Assembly (NCBI GenBank): GCA_963920705.1
Contig: OY987230.1
Coordinates: 20,485,320 to 20,549,319 of the forward strand
Reading direction: 5' to 3'
DNA from: Odiellus spinosus
Taxonomy: Eukaryota > Arthropoda > Arachnida > Opiliones > Phalangiidae
DNA: 64,000 nucleotides
This document shows positions 43,652 to 54,807 of this stretch, piece by piece. Below the pieces are notes generated by a model. The model did not search any database. It saw nothing but the letters and a program-made list of their open reading frames with translations, and was not told the DNA's origin. How positions within the stretch are numbered: the stretch's first letter is position 1; each line of letters opens with the position of its first letter. The translations under genes were made by a program, and so were the position numbers.

Positions 43652-44602
43652 TTAAATATTTCTACGTCTTAAAGGGAGCTCATCATCTTCGTTGGTAGTT
43701 CTTGCGAAAGAATGAGCATCATTGGACACCAAGAAAAAAGATTGAATTATAGACCTACATAAGGGACATTTGTCAATTAAAGGAAAACAGCGTTCGCAAA
43801 TACAGGTATGTCTACAGGGTAAGAAAACGTGGGTAATCGGGTTAGATTGACAAACGACGCATAATCTATTAGACTCTCGCTCGTTAATTTCGTTATTTTC
43901 GTAGCTAGAATTGTCAGATTCTGGTATATACAAAGGTTTTAAACAGCAAGTTCGTCCATTAGCTTGTTTCAAGTATTGAGAGAGTATTCTGGTTTCCATC
44001 GAACTTTCTTCATCCCTAATATGAATTATAATCGCCGTAACTACGACAGCTTCTAAATCACTGGGATTAGCTTCATCTCTAACCATCAAAACGAGTAAAG
44101 GATACTTTTGACGAGGAGATTTACCTAAGTCACTGGGCCTAATTTTAGCGGGAGGTTTTAAATTAACCGCTTGGTTTCTTACTATATCGAAACTTAGCTT
44201 GGGGCTTTTGAGGCCAGAAGTTTCTAATAAAAACGAATCTTCACTCAACATGGATTTTAATGTCAGCCAGTCAAAAGCGAATCTGAAGTGAAACTGATAT
44301 AAATCCACAGCCCAATAGGCGTAAACTGCGCATGGGCACTCGCTGGAGATGATGCAATGTACTTCGTCCAAACTAATTTTGTTTATATTAGTTAAATTAA
44401 ACGTAAAAGGGTTTTGTACTTTAACCATTGGTATATTTCGTGTTTTCCTTGGGTAAAAAACTGTGGATGTTCCACCCGAAAAGAGATCTTGACTGGTAGT
44501 TAATCGGTATAAATAAAAGAGCATAACCATCAGTAATAGCAAAACCGAAAGAATCGCGACAATGTTCGAAACTTCAGCCATGTACACCAAAAAATATGAC
44601 AT
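43652..44602 (-). CDS. CGRRF1: CGRRF1-like membrane RING E3 ubiquitin ligase
   Basis: Cell growth regulator with RING finger domain 1 is a membrane-anchored E3 ubiquitin ligase. The single-exon frame encodes 316 residues; human CGRRF1 is about 332. Residues 12-32 form one hydrophobic membrane anchor near the N-terminus. VQNPFTFNLTN (62-72) matches the VKNPF motif of the family, and SPRQKYPLLVLM its PRSRYPLVAL block. The C-terminal RING has C248, C251, C263, H265, C269, C272, C279 and C282 (LPCRHTCICERC and CPLCR), a C3HC4-type set with complete zinc ligands. The first ATG (MSYFLVYMAE) is at 44602 and a second in frame (MAEVSN) at 44581; either could be used. A palindromic CRE site lies about 170 bp upstream. 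It is transcribed divergently from DIS3L2. The assignment rests on remembered family motifs. Confidence 0.88.
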   Translation of the reverse strand: MSYFLVYMAEVSNIVAILSVLLLLMVMLFYLYRLTTSQDLFSGGTSTVFYPRKTRNIPMVKVQNPFTFNLTNINKISLDEVHCIISSECPCAVYAYWAVDLYQFHFRFAFDWLTLKSMLSEDSFLLETSGLKSPKLSFDIVRNQAVNLKPPAKIRPSDLGKSPRQKYPLLVLMVRDEANPSDLEAVVVTAIIIHIRDEESSMETRILSQYLKQANGRTCCLKPLYIPESDNSSYENNEINERESNRLCVVCQSNPITHVFLPCRHTCICERCFPLIDKCPLCRSIIQSFFLVSNDAHSFARTTNEDDELPLRRRNI

Positions 44603-45855
44603 TATTTCATTTTTTCTTCACATAAAACACGTTTGTTTATTTTCGGCACCAAACACAAGGTCATTAGCAAGTCAAGAACAAAAGCAGACGATGGAAAATC
44701 AGCTATTTAAATTCAAGGTTAAGCTCTGAACGCACTGTCAACTCTGACATTTTAAACTACTGAGGTACTAATGACGTCACTCATCATTTAGGTACAGGGC
44801 AGGCGCGTAAGCACGTTGCTCTATTTTGCCTTTTCGAAAAAGGGTTGTAAACTTTGCCTATTTAGAGTTTTAGTTTTAGAAAATAAGTTTAATTAAAAAA
44901 ACCTAGAACAAAAACGTATTTTAATACTTTTGATTGCCATAATATTATTAAATTGTGAAAAATAAACTTCTAACGTTAAGAAGCAAGTGCTTAACCCTTG
45001 GATATCTGCCTTCAACCATTGTCGAACTTGAACTTTGCACTGTGTGATTATTTGGAAATTGGAACATTTTCGACTTTGTCATCTGTCAAGAGACGAGTTA
45101 GTTACGAATACGATTATAATCGGAAGTTATAAAATCATCTCAGCATTCTTCTCATTTCAAAGTAAGATAAATTTATTTATTAAATAATTTGATGGCTGAA
45201 GTTTAAAGAAAAAAATTCGCGGGTACTTTTGTGCCTTGGTCAAATTTATCAAAACAACTTCAAAGCTAAGCCTATACGTTCTACCCCATTGGAGTTCTAT
45301 TAATTAATTTTATCCCAGACATTAAAGTTTAAACTGCCCCCCCTAATTTTATTGCTCATGCTGGATGATGCTGCCCTCCAATCTACATTTAGCATGTCAA
45401 ATTGACTCGTGTTATGTCCATGGTTGGCTTCCAAAGACGCCGACTCTTTGATTCTGTTACCATAACAACATGACGTAACCAGATTAATGATTTTTTTGAC
45501 GCTATATTTTTTGGTAATCAGTTTGCGATTCCAAAGGCTGTGAAAGAAATAGGAATATATTTATTTTAAATTTAAGTATTAATCTTTGAGGACAGGCTGT
45601 ATTTGTATTGAAACCGAAAAATCTAGTCATCTTTTTGTAAGTGAAATTTTCGTATCACCATATAATTAGTGGATCAATTAAGTCTTTACTAACTTAAGTA
45701 CTAATCTGAAAAAGGGGAGCAAGGCTTAGTTTTTTACTATTGTAGAGACTTATTGTCTTATGTAAGATAAACTTTCCTATGAAATATATACATATACATT
45801 ACAATAGCTGTTCTATTGGTGGAATAAAAATTCATAATGTGAAATAAGACGGACG
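44603..45855. promoter_or_regulatory. Divergent intergenic region CGRRF1/DIS3L2
   Basis: This 1.25-kb spacer separates two genes transcribed away from each other, so promoters for both should lie here. A CRE octamer is at 44772-44779. The sequence around the DIS3L2 start reads ACGATGGCGGAAG. No TATA box stands out. Confidence 0.5.
44772..44779. promoter_or_regulatory. CRE-type palindrome TGACGTCA
   Basis: A perfect cAMP-response-element octamer with flank CTCAT, about 170 bp upstream of the CGRRF1 start codon. Binding by CREB/ATF-type factors is an inference from the motif. Confidence 0.5.
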
Positions 45856-48800
45856 ATGGCGGAAGCTGCGTGGAAATTAGGCAAAAGTGAAGATTTGATT
45901 GACAAAGTTAACGAACAAATTAATCAAATTGACTTGAACAGTAGTGGAGAAACCTCTAAAGGCGCGCGAAAAAAAACTAAAAGACAGGATAAGAAACGTT
46001 TAGTTCAAAGTGCAACTACTAGCCCCTCTTCGAATCCCAGTACCCCGAATCATTCTACTCCTGGTCTCTTTCGACAAAACTCTGCGGATAATAGTTTCAG
46101 CCAGTCGAAAAAATTTGCAGGAACTCGAAGTAAAATACCCTTGAAACAGAGGCTATCAGCTAGCGATTCTTTGTGCGAAACGACCCGTAGATATAATTAC
46201 CTACACTACTCTCGAAGCGTTGGAAAATCTAGTTCTAGTTCGTCTTCCCAATCTTCAGAAGCCACTGGCACCAAAATAAAAAGAGTTAAAGATAGATTTC
46301 GTAGAAGTTCAGATTCTCTACCCGAAAAAGGCTATTTAGTTCCGTACGGTCTTCGAATTCAACACGCCGCACATAGATGCGCATGGTTAGTTCAGCTAAC
46401 TACCAGAATAACCTTTGAAATATTCTTTCCCTCGTTTTTTAAACACTACATTAAAACCTAGGTCCGAGTCTGATAATTCCACATCATTGGGCAGCGTTGG
46501 AACGAGTCAAACTCCAACCATGAGTAAAAGAGTCAAAAGTACTCAGGGTTCTTCGAGCGCCCTTTCTCCTACTACACCAAGAGGTGAAACATCCCACGCC
46601 CTTCAAAATTAATTTTGATTAACTATAATCTTGCCTACAAACCTTTAGATAATAGTTGTAGACAACACAGAGCTTCTAGTGGCAGATCATATAGCCAACA
46701 ACAGTCCAAAGTAGGATTTTTCCATATCACTGTTTCTTAACCCCAATTGATGAATATTCATTTCCTCAAATAGTTTGACGTATACTTACCTTTATGCGAA
46801 GTTCAACAGGGTTTAAAGAAGGGAGAAGTTCTCGAGGTAGAAATTTGTCAATTTTTTTCAGAAAGATTGTGATTTGAAGCTGTGAATTTTATTTTTCCAG
46901 GGAGTTCTGAGAATAAATCCCAAAAACTACAACGATTCGTACATTAGCGCGCCGGTAATCTTGGGTAGCTCTCTTTTTCAGTGTCTTTCTGTTTTTTGTA
47001 ATTTACACAAAAAGACATATGAAACCCTCACGATTGATCTAAACCCCAAATTCAACATTTTATTATTGGAATTATGGACAGAGGCTAATTAATTTGATTT
47101 AAACATTTTGAGTTAAATTATTATCGAAATTAGATCGACACTGATTTAAAAAAAAAAAGAGTTCCCTTTTATTTTGTTTTTATTTTTATTTTTCCGCTTT
47201 CCCAACCTCGCCCCCTAAATTTCATCTCTGTATTCAGTTCTTGATAGTTTTACTACTCTATCGTAAATTTCGAGACCTGTTTTATATCTTTTTCATTTCA
47301 ACTAACGTTTGCTTCTTATTTAATACCCGCTTTTTATGTAAAAATTTTTTAAACTTAATCTTTGGTTTCATACCATACTCTAAACTATTAATTTTCAGAT
47401 TAACTCTTCATCAAAATTCAAATTCTAAAGAATTTTGCGGGACTTTTAACAATCGTACCCTCTCTATAACTATTAACTTTCTCGCTTCGCTAAAAATTAC
47501 AAATCGTAGCCACTGGCCATTTCCATCACGTGTTTTATTCCAAGTTTATCTATTTTGCGGGATTTTTTTTTTTTTTTTTTGTTTCCTTCCCTTCTCTCTC
47601 TCTCTTCGTAGGAAGGGGCAATGGACATCTATCTTTCAGGAATACGTGATAGAAACAGAGCCCTTAACGGTGATGTTGTGGCCGTTCGGCTCGGGCCTGT
47701 GGAAGAGTGGAAAGTACGAAAAATTTATTTTCTAGGGTTCATACAAAAGTAGAAAGTCTAGAAGAAATATTAGAGTGATTGGATGTTGATTCTCTTTGTT
47801 GAAAATGCTTTAACACCTTAGAAAATTTTGAGGTAATATTTTCTAGGAAGAGAATCAAAATCCAATTTTGCCTTTTTTAAACTTTCTTGTATGAACCCAG
47901 AATTTGTAATTTCTTCTGAACCTTTGAGATTTTAACAATTAAACTATAATGCTTAGATTATGTGGGAAAATATAAAGGAATATGAGGAACGTAAAGGTCA
48001 CAGTATTTTTGACGAACCAACAATCTCTAGAGTTACTATCCCCATCGAAGAAGAAGAAGTTTGCGAAGATTTGGACTCTGATTTAGATTTGGGGGATTTA
48101 ACTCCGGAGTGTAGTGGTTGGGATCAAAATTACGGACCGAGAATGCCCGATACTCTTGAAATCTTGGGTGTGGCTGATTTAAGGCAGCAAATAGACGATT
48201 TTTGTAAAGAAACCAAGAAGAAACGAAAAAACAATCGCAGTCGTCAACGTAGAAAAAAGGAAGGAGACAACAACGTAGTCTTAACGAATAATAGTTCCAC
48301 GTATCCCGAACCAATGGCTACTTCGTCTTCGAGTAATGGCCAGACTTCGTCACAACAGCTTCAATCTACTAATTCTGCCGCCATTGTCCAAGCTTCCTTA
48401 GATGTTGAAAAAGCCTCCTCCTCTTCATCGGTAGTTAACGATATTCTTATAGCTTCTACGAATAAATTAGCAGATTTAAATTTAAACTCGAGTCCCAACC
48501 TTAGTAGCGGTGATTTAGTAAACGATACTTCGATAATATCCAGTGATAAACCAGTTGTGACTGGTTGGACTGTGGAAAGTAACGATGGCCCTAGATGGGT
48601 TGTATCGCCTGAAGATCTTCTCAATCTGGATGATTTTGAGATTCCTCGATTTGGAAATGTTGAAGAGAAAAAAGTAGAATCTGATGTAGATAGCGGTGAC
48701 GAATTGAGTAAAGCCGTCGCCCCAGACGAGCTTAGCGAAGAAGAATACTCCCCTTCCGTAGGAGGAGAAAGTAATTCGAGCCATTACGCTGAACAGGAGT

Positions 48801-51800
48801 TGGAAGATGCAGCCTTTTTTGCCAGTCAACAGGATGCCTATAATAATAATTCAGGAGAAGATAACGTAGTTGACGCTTATCTCCTTCTCGATCGAGCTCC
48901 AGCAGCAGCGCAACCCGAGCCTGCTGTCTCAATCTCTCAAGAAATAGTCCCAGTTTCCTCTGACCCGGTCTCGATCTCCGCCGCTTTAGAAGAAGCTGTA
49001 AATTATAGTTCTTCCGATAGCGAACCAGCAACCGGTTTGGAAAAAAAGTTAGCTGATGTACATAAAATTGTAAATATGTCCACTTGGCCAGAACTGGAAG
49101 TAAACTTACCTGAATTGGGCAACTGTTCTCACAACGACGATACGTCCTCCAAGTGCCAATTGGACGCCGTGGGACCCAGTGTCGAGGAGAAAGTTACAAA
49201 CTGTGATGCGAATCCATCCACTAACCAAATTACTCCCTCCTTGCGCGACGATGATGACGTTAAAGATGAATCTGGTGATAAAAAAGGAAGGAAAAAGAGA
49301 AATCGAAAACGAAAGAAGAAGAATAAGGAGGATATTAAATTAGATGTAAAAATTCCGAATGAAAATCCACAGAAATTTGAAGAAAGACGGTCCCAGCGTC
49401 CCAATAAACAATCAAATGAAGCTAGCCAAAAACCTAATTTCACAAATCATGCGATTGTCGAATCGCAGAATGGATTTCAGCACCACAATTTTACTATTTA
49501 TGATATTTTGTCACTCCCTACTAGCGCAAAGTTTGTTCAAAAGACTGGAAAGGTTCGATATAAGAAGGTTCGAACTTAAAAATTGGAATTTAAACCTAAT
49601 GGCTTCGTGTATTATGAACCCCTGTAGGTTGTTTATATTATTGAAAAAGTTCACTCGAGAGTGGCGATGGGTCGGATTAAACCTCTGCAAGACAGAAATC
49701 CAAATTGGGTCCTTTTCTCTCCGGCTGATCATCGCCTCCCTCGAATTATGGTTCCCATTGAAGATTGCCCGAAGGGTTTGACATCTTTTCTCTATTAATC
49801 ATTATTCCTGTTAGTTTAAGTATACCGAAATAATACTTACTTTAAGGTTTCTACGAACGTCCCCTTGATTATGCTTCGACCCTTTTTATCGCGAGAATTA
49901 CTGACTGGGAAGAAGATATGATGTTCGCTAAGGGGAGACTGGCTCGCAGTTTGGGAGAAGCTGGACAAATTGAGCCAGAAACTGAAGGCATTCTTATGGA
50001 ACACGATGTAGATTTTAGCGAGTTTAGTCCGGAGGTTTTAAAAGACCTTCCTCAAAACTTGCCGTGGAGTATTCCAGAGGTAATCTTGTATTAATTAAGG
50101 GTACTCAAACGAGTACTTAGAGTCCTCTACCAAAAACGGTAATGTTAAAGAACGGCGTATATTAAAGACTTTAAGGCTTAAGAGTACTCATAATTGTTTC
50201 TTAAGGACTCAAAGAGTCCAGTTTTCCAGGACTTGAGACTCAGTTTTTTCTCTAATATTCGTTGTTCCAGAGTGAAATTAAGTTAAGGAGAGATTTTCGT
50301 AACGAATGCGTATTCACTATTGATCCTAAAACTGCCAGAGATCTCGATGATGCCATATCTTGCAAAATTTTGAGTGAAAACGTTTTAGAAATTGGCGTAC
50401 ATATTGCGGACGTATCTTATTTTGTCAAAGACAATACTCTTCTGGATGAAGAGGCTTCTAAGAGAGCTACTAGCGTCTATTTAGTACAAAAAGTATGAAA
50501 CCCTTTTAGCCTTACCCACTCATTAAAAAATTATAAAAATATAATTGTTAAAAAAATAGGTTGTGCCAATGTTACCAAGGTTACTTTGCGAAGAACTTTG
50601 CAGTTTAAATCCTGGTCAAGATAGATTATCTTTTTCCGTTGTTTGGAAAATGAATAACGATGGGAAAATATTAGACGAATGGTTTGGAAAAACCGTGATA
50701 AGATCTTGCGTTAAATTAAGCTACGAACACGCCCAAGTAAGCCACTTTTAAACCCTCGTTAACTTTAGAGAGTTTATTATTAAACCTATTTAGGATATGA
50801 TCGAACATCCTGATAAAGAATTCCGTCCCGACGAATTACCCGAAATAACTGGAGGTTATACTTCTAAGAAAATATGCGATATTGTGCAAAATTTGCAAAG
50901 GGTAGCCGTAAATTTACGTCGTAAGAGATTCCAAGACGGAGCGCTTCGTTTAGACCAAGTGAAACTCCAGTTCAGTTTGGATCACGAAACGGGATTGCCC
51001 AATGGTTACTCCATTCACGAACTTAAGGATAGTAACCGAATGATAGAAGAGTTGATGCTTTTAGCTAACATGGCAGTAGCTCACAAAATCTATAATACTT
51101 TCCCTCAAAAAGCTTTCTTACGATGCCACGAGCCTCCTCAAACTAAAATGTTAGATGATGTTGTCAATATGTGTGAATCTTTGGGAATTTTCTTAGACTC
51201 TTCTAGTGCGGGAGCTTTGCAGGTTTGTTAAAGAGATTATATTCTTAATTTTAGACCATGTTTAGATGAAATTATAAAATGAAGAATTTTGTTTTAGGAG
51301 AGTTTGTCACGTTACATGGGTGATGATATTTTCGCAGAGGGTAGAGTTTCAGTTCTAACGCAGCTTTTGTCAAAACCCATGAAAGTAGGCCCTGAAGGGA
51401 AACATAAATAATGGAACTACTTGCTTTGATTTGATAATTTACGCTACGAGAAGTCACGGGGCATTTAATAGTGATGGTCCAAACTGATATGATATCGAGG
51501 TTTTAACAATGAATATCATGAATCAGTTTCAGAAGTAAAACTGCTATCAATATTATGAGGAAGAACATGCTTTTGTCTTCAAATTTTTGGGGCGAAATTT
51601 AAATTCTAAATTCATTACAAAGCGTAATTTATCAAATTGTTTCATTATTTCTTTCTTTACCCTTTTATATTTTCATTTCTTCGTAATTTTTTGACTCTTA
51701 ACAAATTTTGTAGCCCGCTGCGTATTTTTGCTCTGGATGGATTAATGATCCTATAAAATTCCGTCACTATGCTCTTAATGTTCCTTTATACACTCATTTC

Positions 51801-52499
51801 ACTTCTCCTATTCGTCGATATCCCGATGTCATAGTGCACAGATTATTAGCCGCAGCTTTGAGTAATTTAATTTTTTTTAAAACTCTATGAAAATTAAAAG
51901 TAAAGAATATTTTAACGGGTTTTGACTTAGAAATACGTAAAGAACCAACTAGATCGATAGACGATTTACAAAGATGCGCTACCCACTGCAATCAAAAGAA
52001 ATTAAACGCTAAAAGAGTTCACGAAATGAGCTGCGAATTATTTCTGGCCGCTTTCGTTAAAGAATGCGGTCCTCTGAGAGAAAAAGCCATGGTAATGGCT
52101 GTAATGGATCATTCCTTCGACGTTTTAATCGTCAAAATGGGTGTTGTTAAGAGAATTTATTGCGACGTAAGATTTCACGTTAACGAGTTAAGAATGAAAA
52201 ATTCTAACAATCTACAAATTTTGTAGAAATTGGATATTTACGGAGCTCGATTCGAAAAGGAACAGGGTGTTCCTCGTTTAATTTTGAATTGGAAAAACGG
52301 AAAAATTGGATTTACTCAAGTGATATCCCTTTTTTCGATGGTCGACGTAGTTCTTACGTCATTTCCTAAAGATCCATTGAAATTTCAGGTAGATTTTGAT
52401 TAAAGTTGAAATCATTTATAGAAGCAAATTTTATGAATAATATTTATTTCCGTCATGATTTTTTAGGCGATTATGACGCCGCCAAACTCTAGTCTCTAA
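45856..52499 (+). CDS. DIS3L2: DIS3L2 3'-5' exoribonuclease, 17 exons
   Basis: DIS3L2 degrades 3'-oligouridylated RNAs in the cytoplasm, without the exosome. Exons: 45856-46385, 46462-46583, 46649-46710, 46774-46836, 46901-46954, 47612-47713, 47957-49552, 49628-49775, 49847-50079, 50271-50492, 50560-50736, 50794-51222, 51298-51384, 51714-51861, 51931-52166, 52227-52388, 52467-52499. All introns are GT-AG and phases close, giving 1467 residues (human about 885). Residues 1-238 are Ser/Lys-rich. Cold-shock domain 1 is ~239-311 ([17 protein letters not shown]), an acidic/Ser-rich insert 312-843, cold-shock domain 2 ~844-970, RNB ~971-1370 and S1 to the end. The catalytic motif [11 protein letters not shown] gives D988, D994, D996 and D997, all intact. 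There is no PIN domain, as expected for DIS3L2 rather than DIS3 or DIS3L. The first two junctions (46385/46462) are the least certain. Confidence 0.95.
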
Positions 52500-53847
52500 T
52501 TCAATTACGATCCATTCCCATTCTTGCTGTGTCTGGATATAAAATCTAAAAATACTTAAATGAAAAGACCCAAATTTATGATGAACCGCGATATAGATGA
52601 GATTTTATTTCTAGTCTCCCCCCCCCCCCCCCCCCGGTTAAAATTTGAATCTGATAAGTTCGTACGAAACTTCTAAACTTAACGAGTTTTAGATTTATTT
52701 TTAGGTTTTGGCACTTCTCTATTAACAACAACCATCCCATCTATGTCACTATTGTTGGGTATTTTATACGTTAAGATTAGTACATGCTCTTACTTTAGAG
52801 CACAGAATAAAAGTTAGCTTTTGCTAGATAGAGTTGTGACACCCTCGGTGACAAGTTGGCGCCTCCCTCCCCATGACAAGGTGGAGTACCGTATATTTAC
52901 TATGGGATGGTTGTTTATTTTCACTTCTGAATTGTAGTACTAGATTTTAATTTTAAATAATGTAATATTTATTAATTTTGAGAAATGAATCGCAACTTTA
53001 TTTCTCTTCTAAAATTATTTTAATATTTTTTGTCATATTTTATGAAAAAAGACATCAAATCCCAGGTGGTTTATATCCAAAAATTCTCTTTTTTTTTTCT
53101 TTTTTTTTTTTTTGTTTTACGAAGGACAAAACATTTTTTGTCACAAAAAATACTTTTTTTGGCTTTGGTTTATTTCATTTTTTACCCTTTTAGAAGCTTT
53201 AATCTTCGATCAAATAATTTGTTCCATGAACTTTATAGTCTCAACGTTTATGGTCAAAATTGAATGAAATGTTTAACCCCCAGGAATAATTATAAAAATT
53301 ACGCCTCAAAAATTAAATTACAGAAATATAAAAGAAAGCAAATACAATAAAAATAATATTGCCTGCGTAAATCCGAGTTATCTTTTAACCGATATAAAAT
53401 AAATTATTACGAATTATCGAAGAATACTAGTAAAAATACTAAAAGGGGAGTTTCAAATTAATAGAAAATTAATATATTTAATACATTTAAATTCAATAAT
53501 ACTAAATTATATCAAAAGTAGGTAAAAATGATAATTTATAAATTAAAATTTAATTTTTTACACGCGTCTTATCTCAAATCCTTAGCTTTTTAGGATAGAA
53601 AATTAGAAATTCTACGATAGAAACGTTAGTTTTGTAAAAGTTACGAACCAAATTGACTAGACATTGTTTTTAAGAAAAAATAGGCACAAATTTAAAGCAG
53701 TTTTAAAAACCATTTTGGAAGCAAAATTTCATGAAAAATTAACACAATATTTAAATTAACGGTGTAAAGATCCCTGTAGAAGACTTATTATTTTTGCATG
53801 GTGAAAATATAAGCTTTATACAACTCAAAATTTAAATATAAAACACC
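52500..53847 (+). other. DIS3L2 3' UTR and spacer; poly-C run
   Basis: A 17-19 bp C run (about 52619-52635) and a hairpin (ACAACCATCCCAT near 52728, ATGGGATGGTTGT near 52900) flank an AATAAA at 52806-52811. Beyond that the DNA is AT-rich with T runs and no gene. Confidence 0.45.
52806..52811 (+). terminator. Candidate polyadenylation signal of DIS3L2
   Basis: An AATAAA hexamer about 310 bp after the DIS3L2 stop, the first such hexamer I noticed downstream on this strand. Confidence 0.4.
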
Positions 53848-53851
53848 TTAA

Positions 53852-54097
53852 AGGGATAATGACAGGTTGACTAACACTAAAATTCTAGGAAACTATAGTA
53901 GAAATAACACTAAAATTCTAGGAAAATATAGGAGAAATTACACTAATGTTATAGGAAAATTTAGGAATAAATCGAATTACACTAATGTTATAGGAAAATT
54001 TAGGAATAAATCGAATTACACAAAAATTATAGAGAAATATAGGTTTCGGGGTTGTTGGGAAGGTGGCTAATTAAAAAATGTTGTCTTCATTATCCCT
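53852..54097. mobile_element. TTAA-type element with an internal 38-bp repeat
   Basis: TTAA at 53848-53851 is followed by AGGGATAATGACAGG. The right side ends TCTTCATTATCCCT with TTGA (54098-54101), a one-base change of TTAA. Between them run three to five copies of a unit containing ACACTAATGTTATAGGAAAA, an in-element minisatellite. Confidence 0.75.
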
Positions 54098-54258
54098 TTG
54101 AAAGCTTAAAACTTAAAATCAAGGTTTTTAAATTGGGTTATATATTATACTATGGTTGGTTTCAATCTTAAGGCCATTCTAAGTTCTCGCTGTGTTCAGG
54201 TTGAAGCTAATTAAGCTATTCTTACAGAATTTCCACATTCCAGAGAATAATATAATGC

Positions 54259-54303
54259 CAGAGGTATATAATAACCCCCGAAGGGGGTTATTATATACCT
54301 CTG
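54259..54303. mobile_element. 45-bp perfect palindrome: TIR-only remnant of the CAGAGG family
   Basis: Two exact 21-bp arms starting CAGAGGTATATAATAACCCC are separated by GAA. The arms equal the ends of the 22101-22520 element. Flanks are ATAATGC (54252-54258) and ATAATGT (54304-54310), a 7-bp duplication with one mismatch. It is an element reduced to its joined ends. Confidence 0.85.
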
Positions 54304-54326
54304 ATAATGTGTATAATCTAAATTAA

Positions 54327-54803
54327 AGGTAGCATGAAGTAATGAAAAACGTTACTTTAAATTGTTAGCATATGCCATCAATAAAATTTTCCACAATATC
54401 AGAAGTTAATTTTAGTGAATTTATGAAATTTTAGAAATACAAGTGCATTCTTCAAGGTTCTCGGTTAAAAGGTCGATAGTTAGGCCTTTAGCTAGTGAAT
54501 GCGATAGTACGTATAAATTACTGCCTGCTAGTATTTAGACCCGACTATTTGCGCGTATTTATGCCTAACTGCTTGCGATATTTAGGCTAAACTAAGTTAA
54601 GTGGACATATATTGGCTGAACTCGGCTGTCTTGAGCTCCGCTGTTTGTTAGTATTTAGGCCTAACTAGTATTTGGGCCTTGGTCAACTACTCTGTTTCAA
54701 AAATCGTTTTGGATGAAAATGTAAAGTTTTATCGATGACTTTAGACCCATTTTAGCATATATTATCAAATAAAGCAACTTTTTTCATTCCTTCATGCTTC
54801 CCT
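54327..54803. mobile_element. TTAA-bounded element, 477 bp
   Basis: TTAA at 54323-54326 and 54804-54807 bracket ends AGGTAGCATGAAGTAATGAA and TTCATTCCTTCATGCTTCCCT. The terminal inverted repeat is imperfect, about 20 bp. It has no coding capacity. Confidence 0.7.
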
Positions 54804-54807
54804 TTAA

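Noticed and set aside
47241-47735. 164-codon frame across DIS3L2 exon 6
   Set aside because: It runs in another frame through an intronic T-rich tract; exon 6 itself (47612-47713) is explained by DIS3L2 in the frame giving [16 protein letters not shown].
49359-49781. 140-codon frame overlapping DIS3L2 exons 7 and 8
   Set aside because: Shadow frame of exon 7 and of exon 8, whose true reading gives [19 protein letters not shown].
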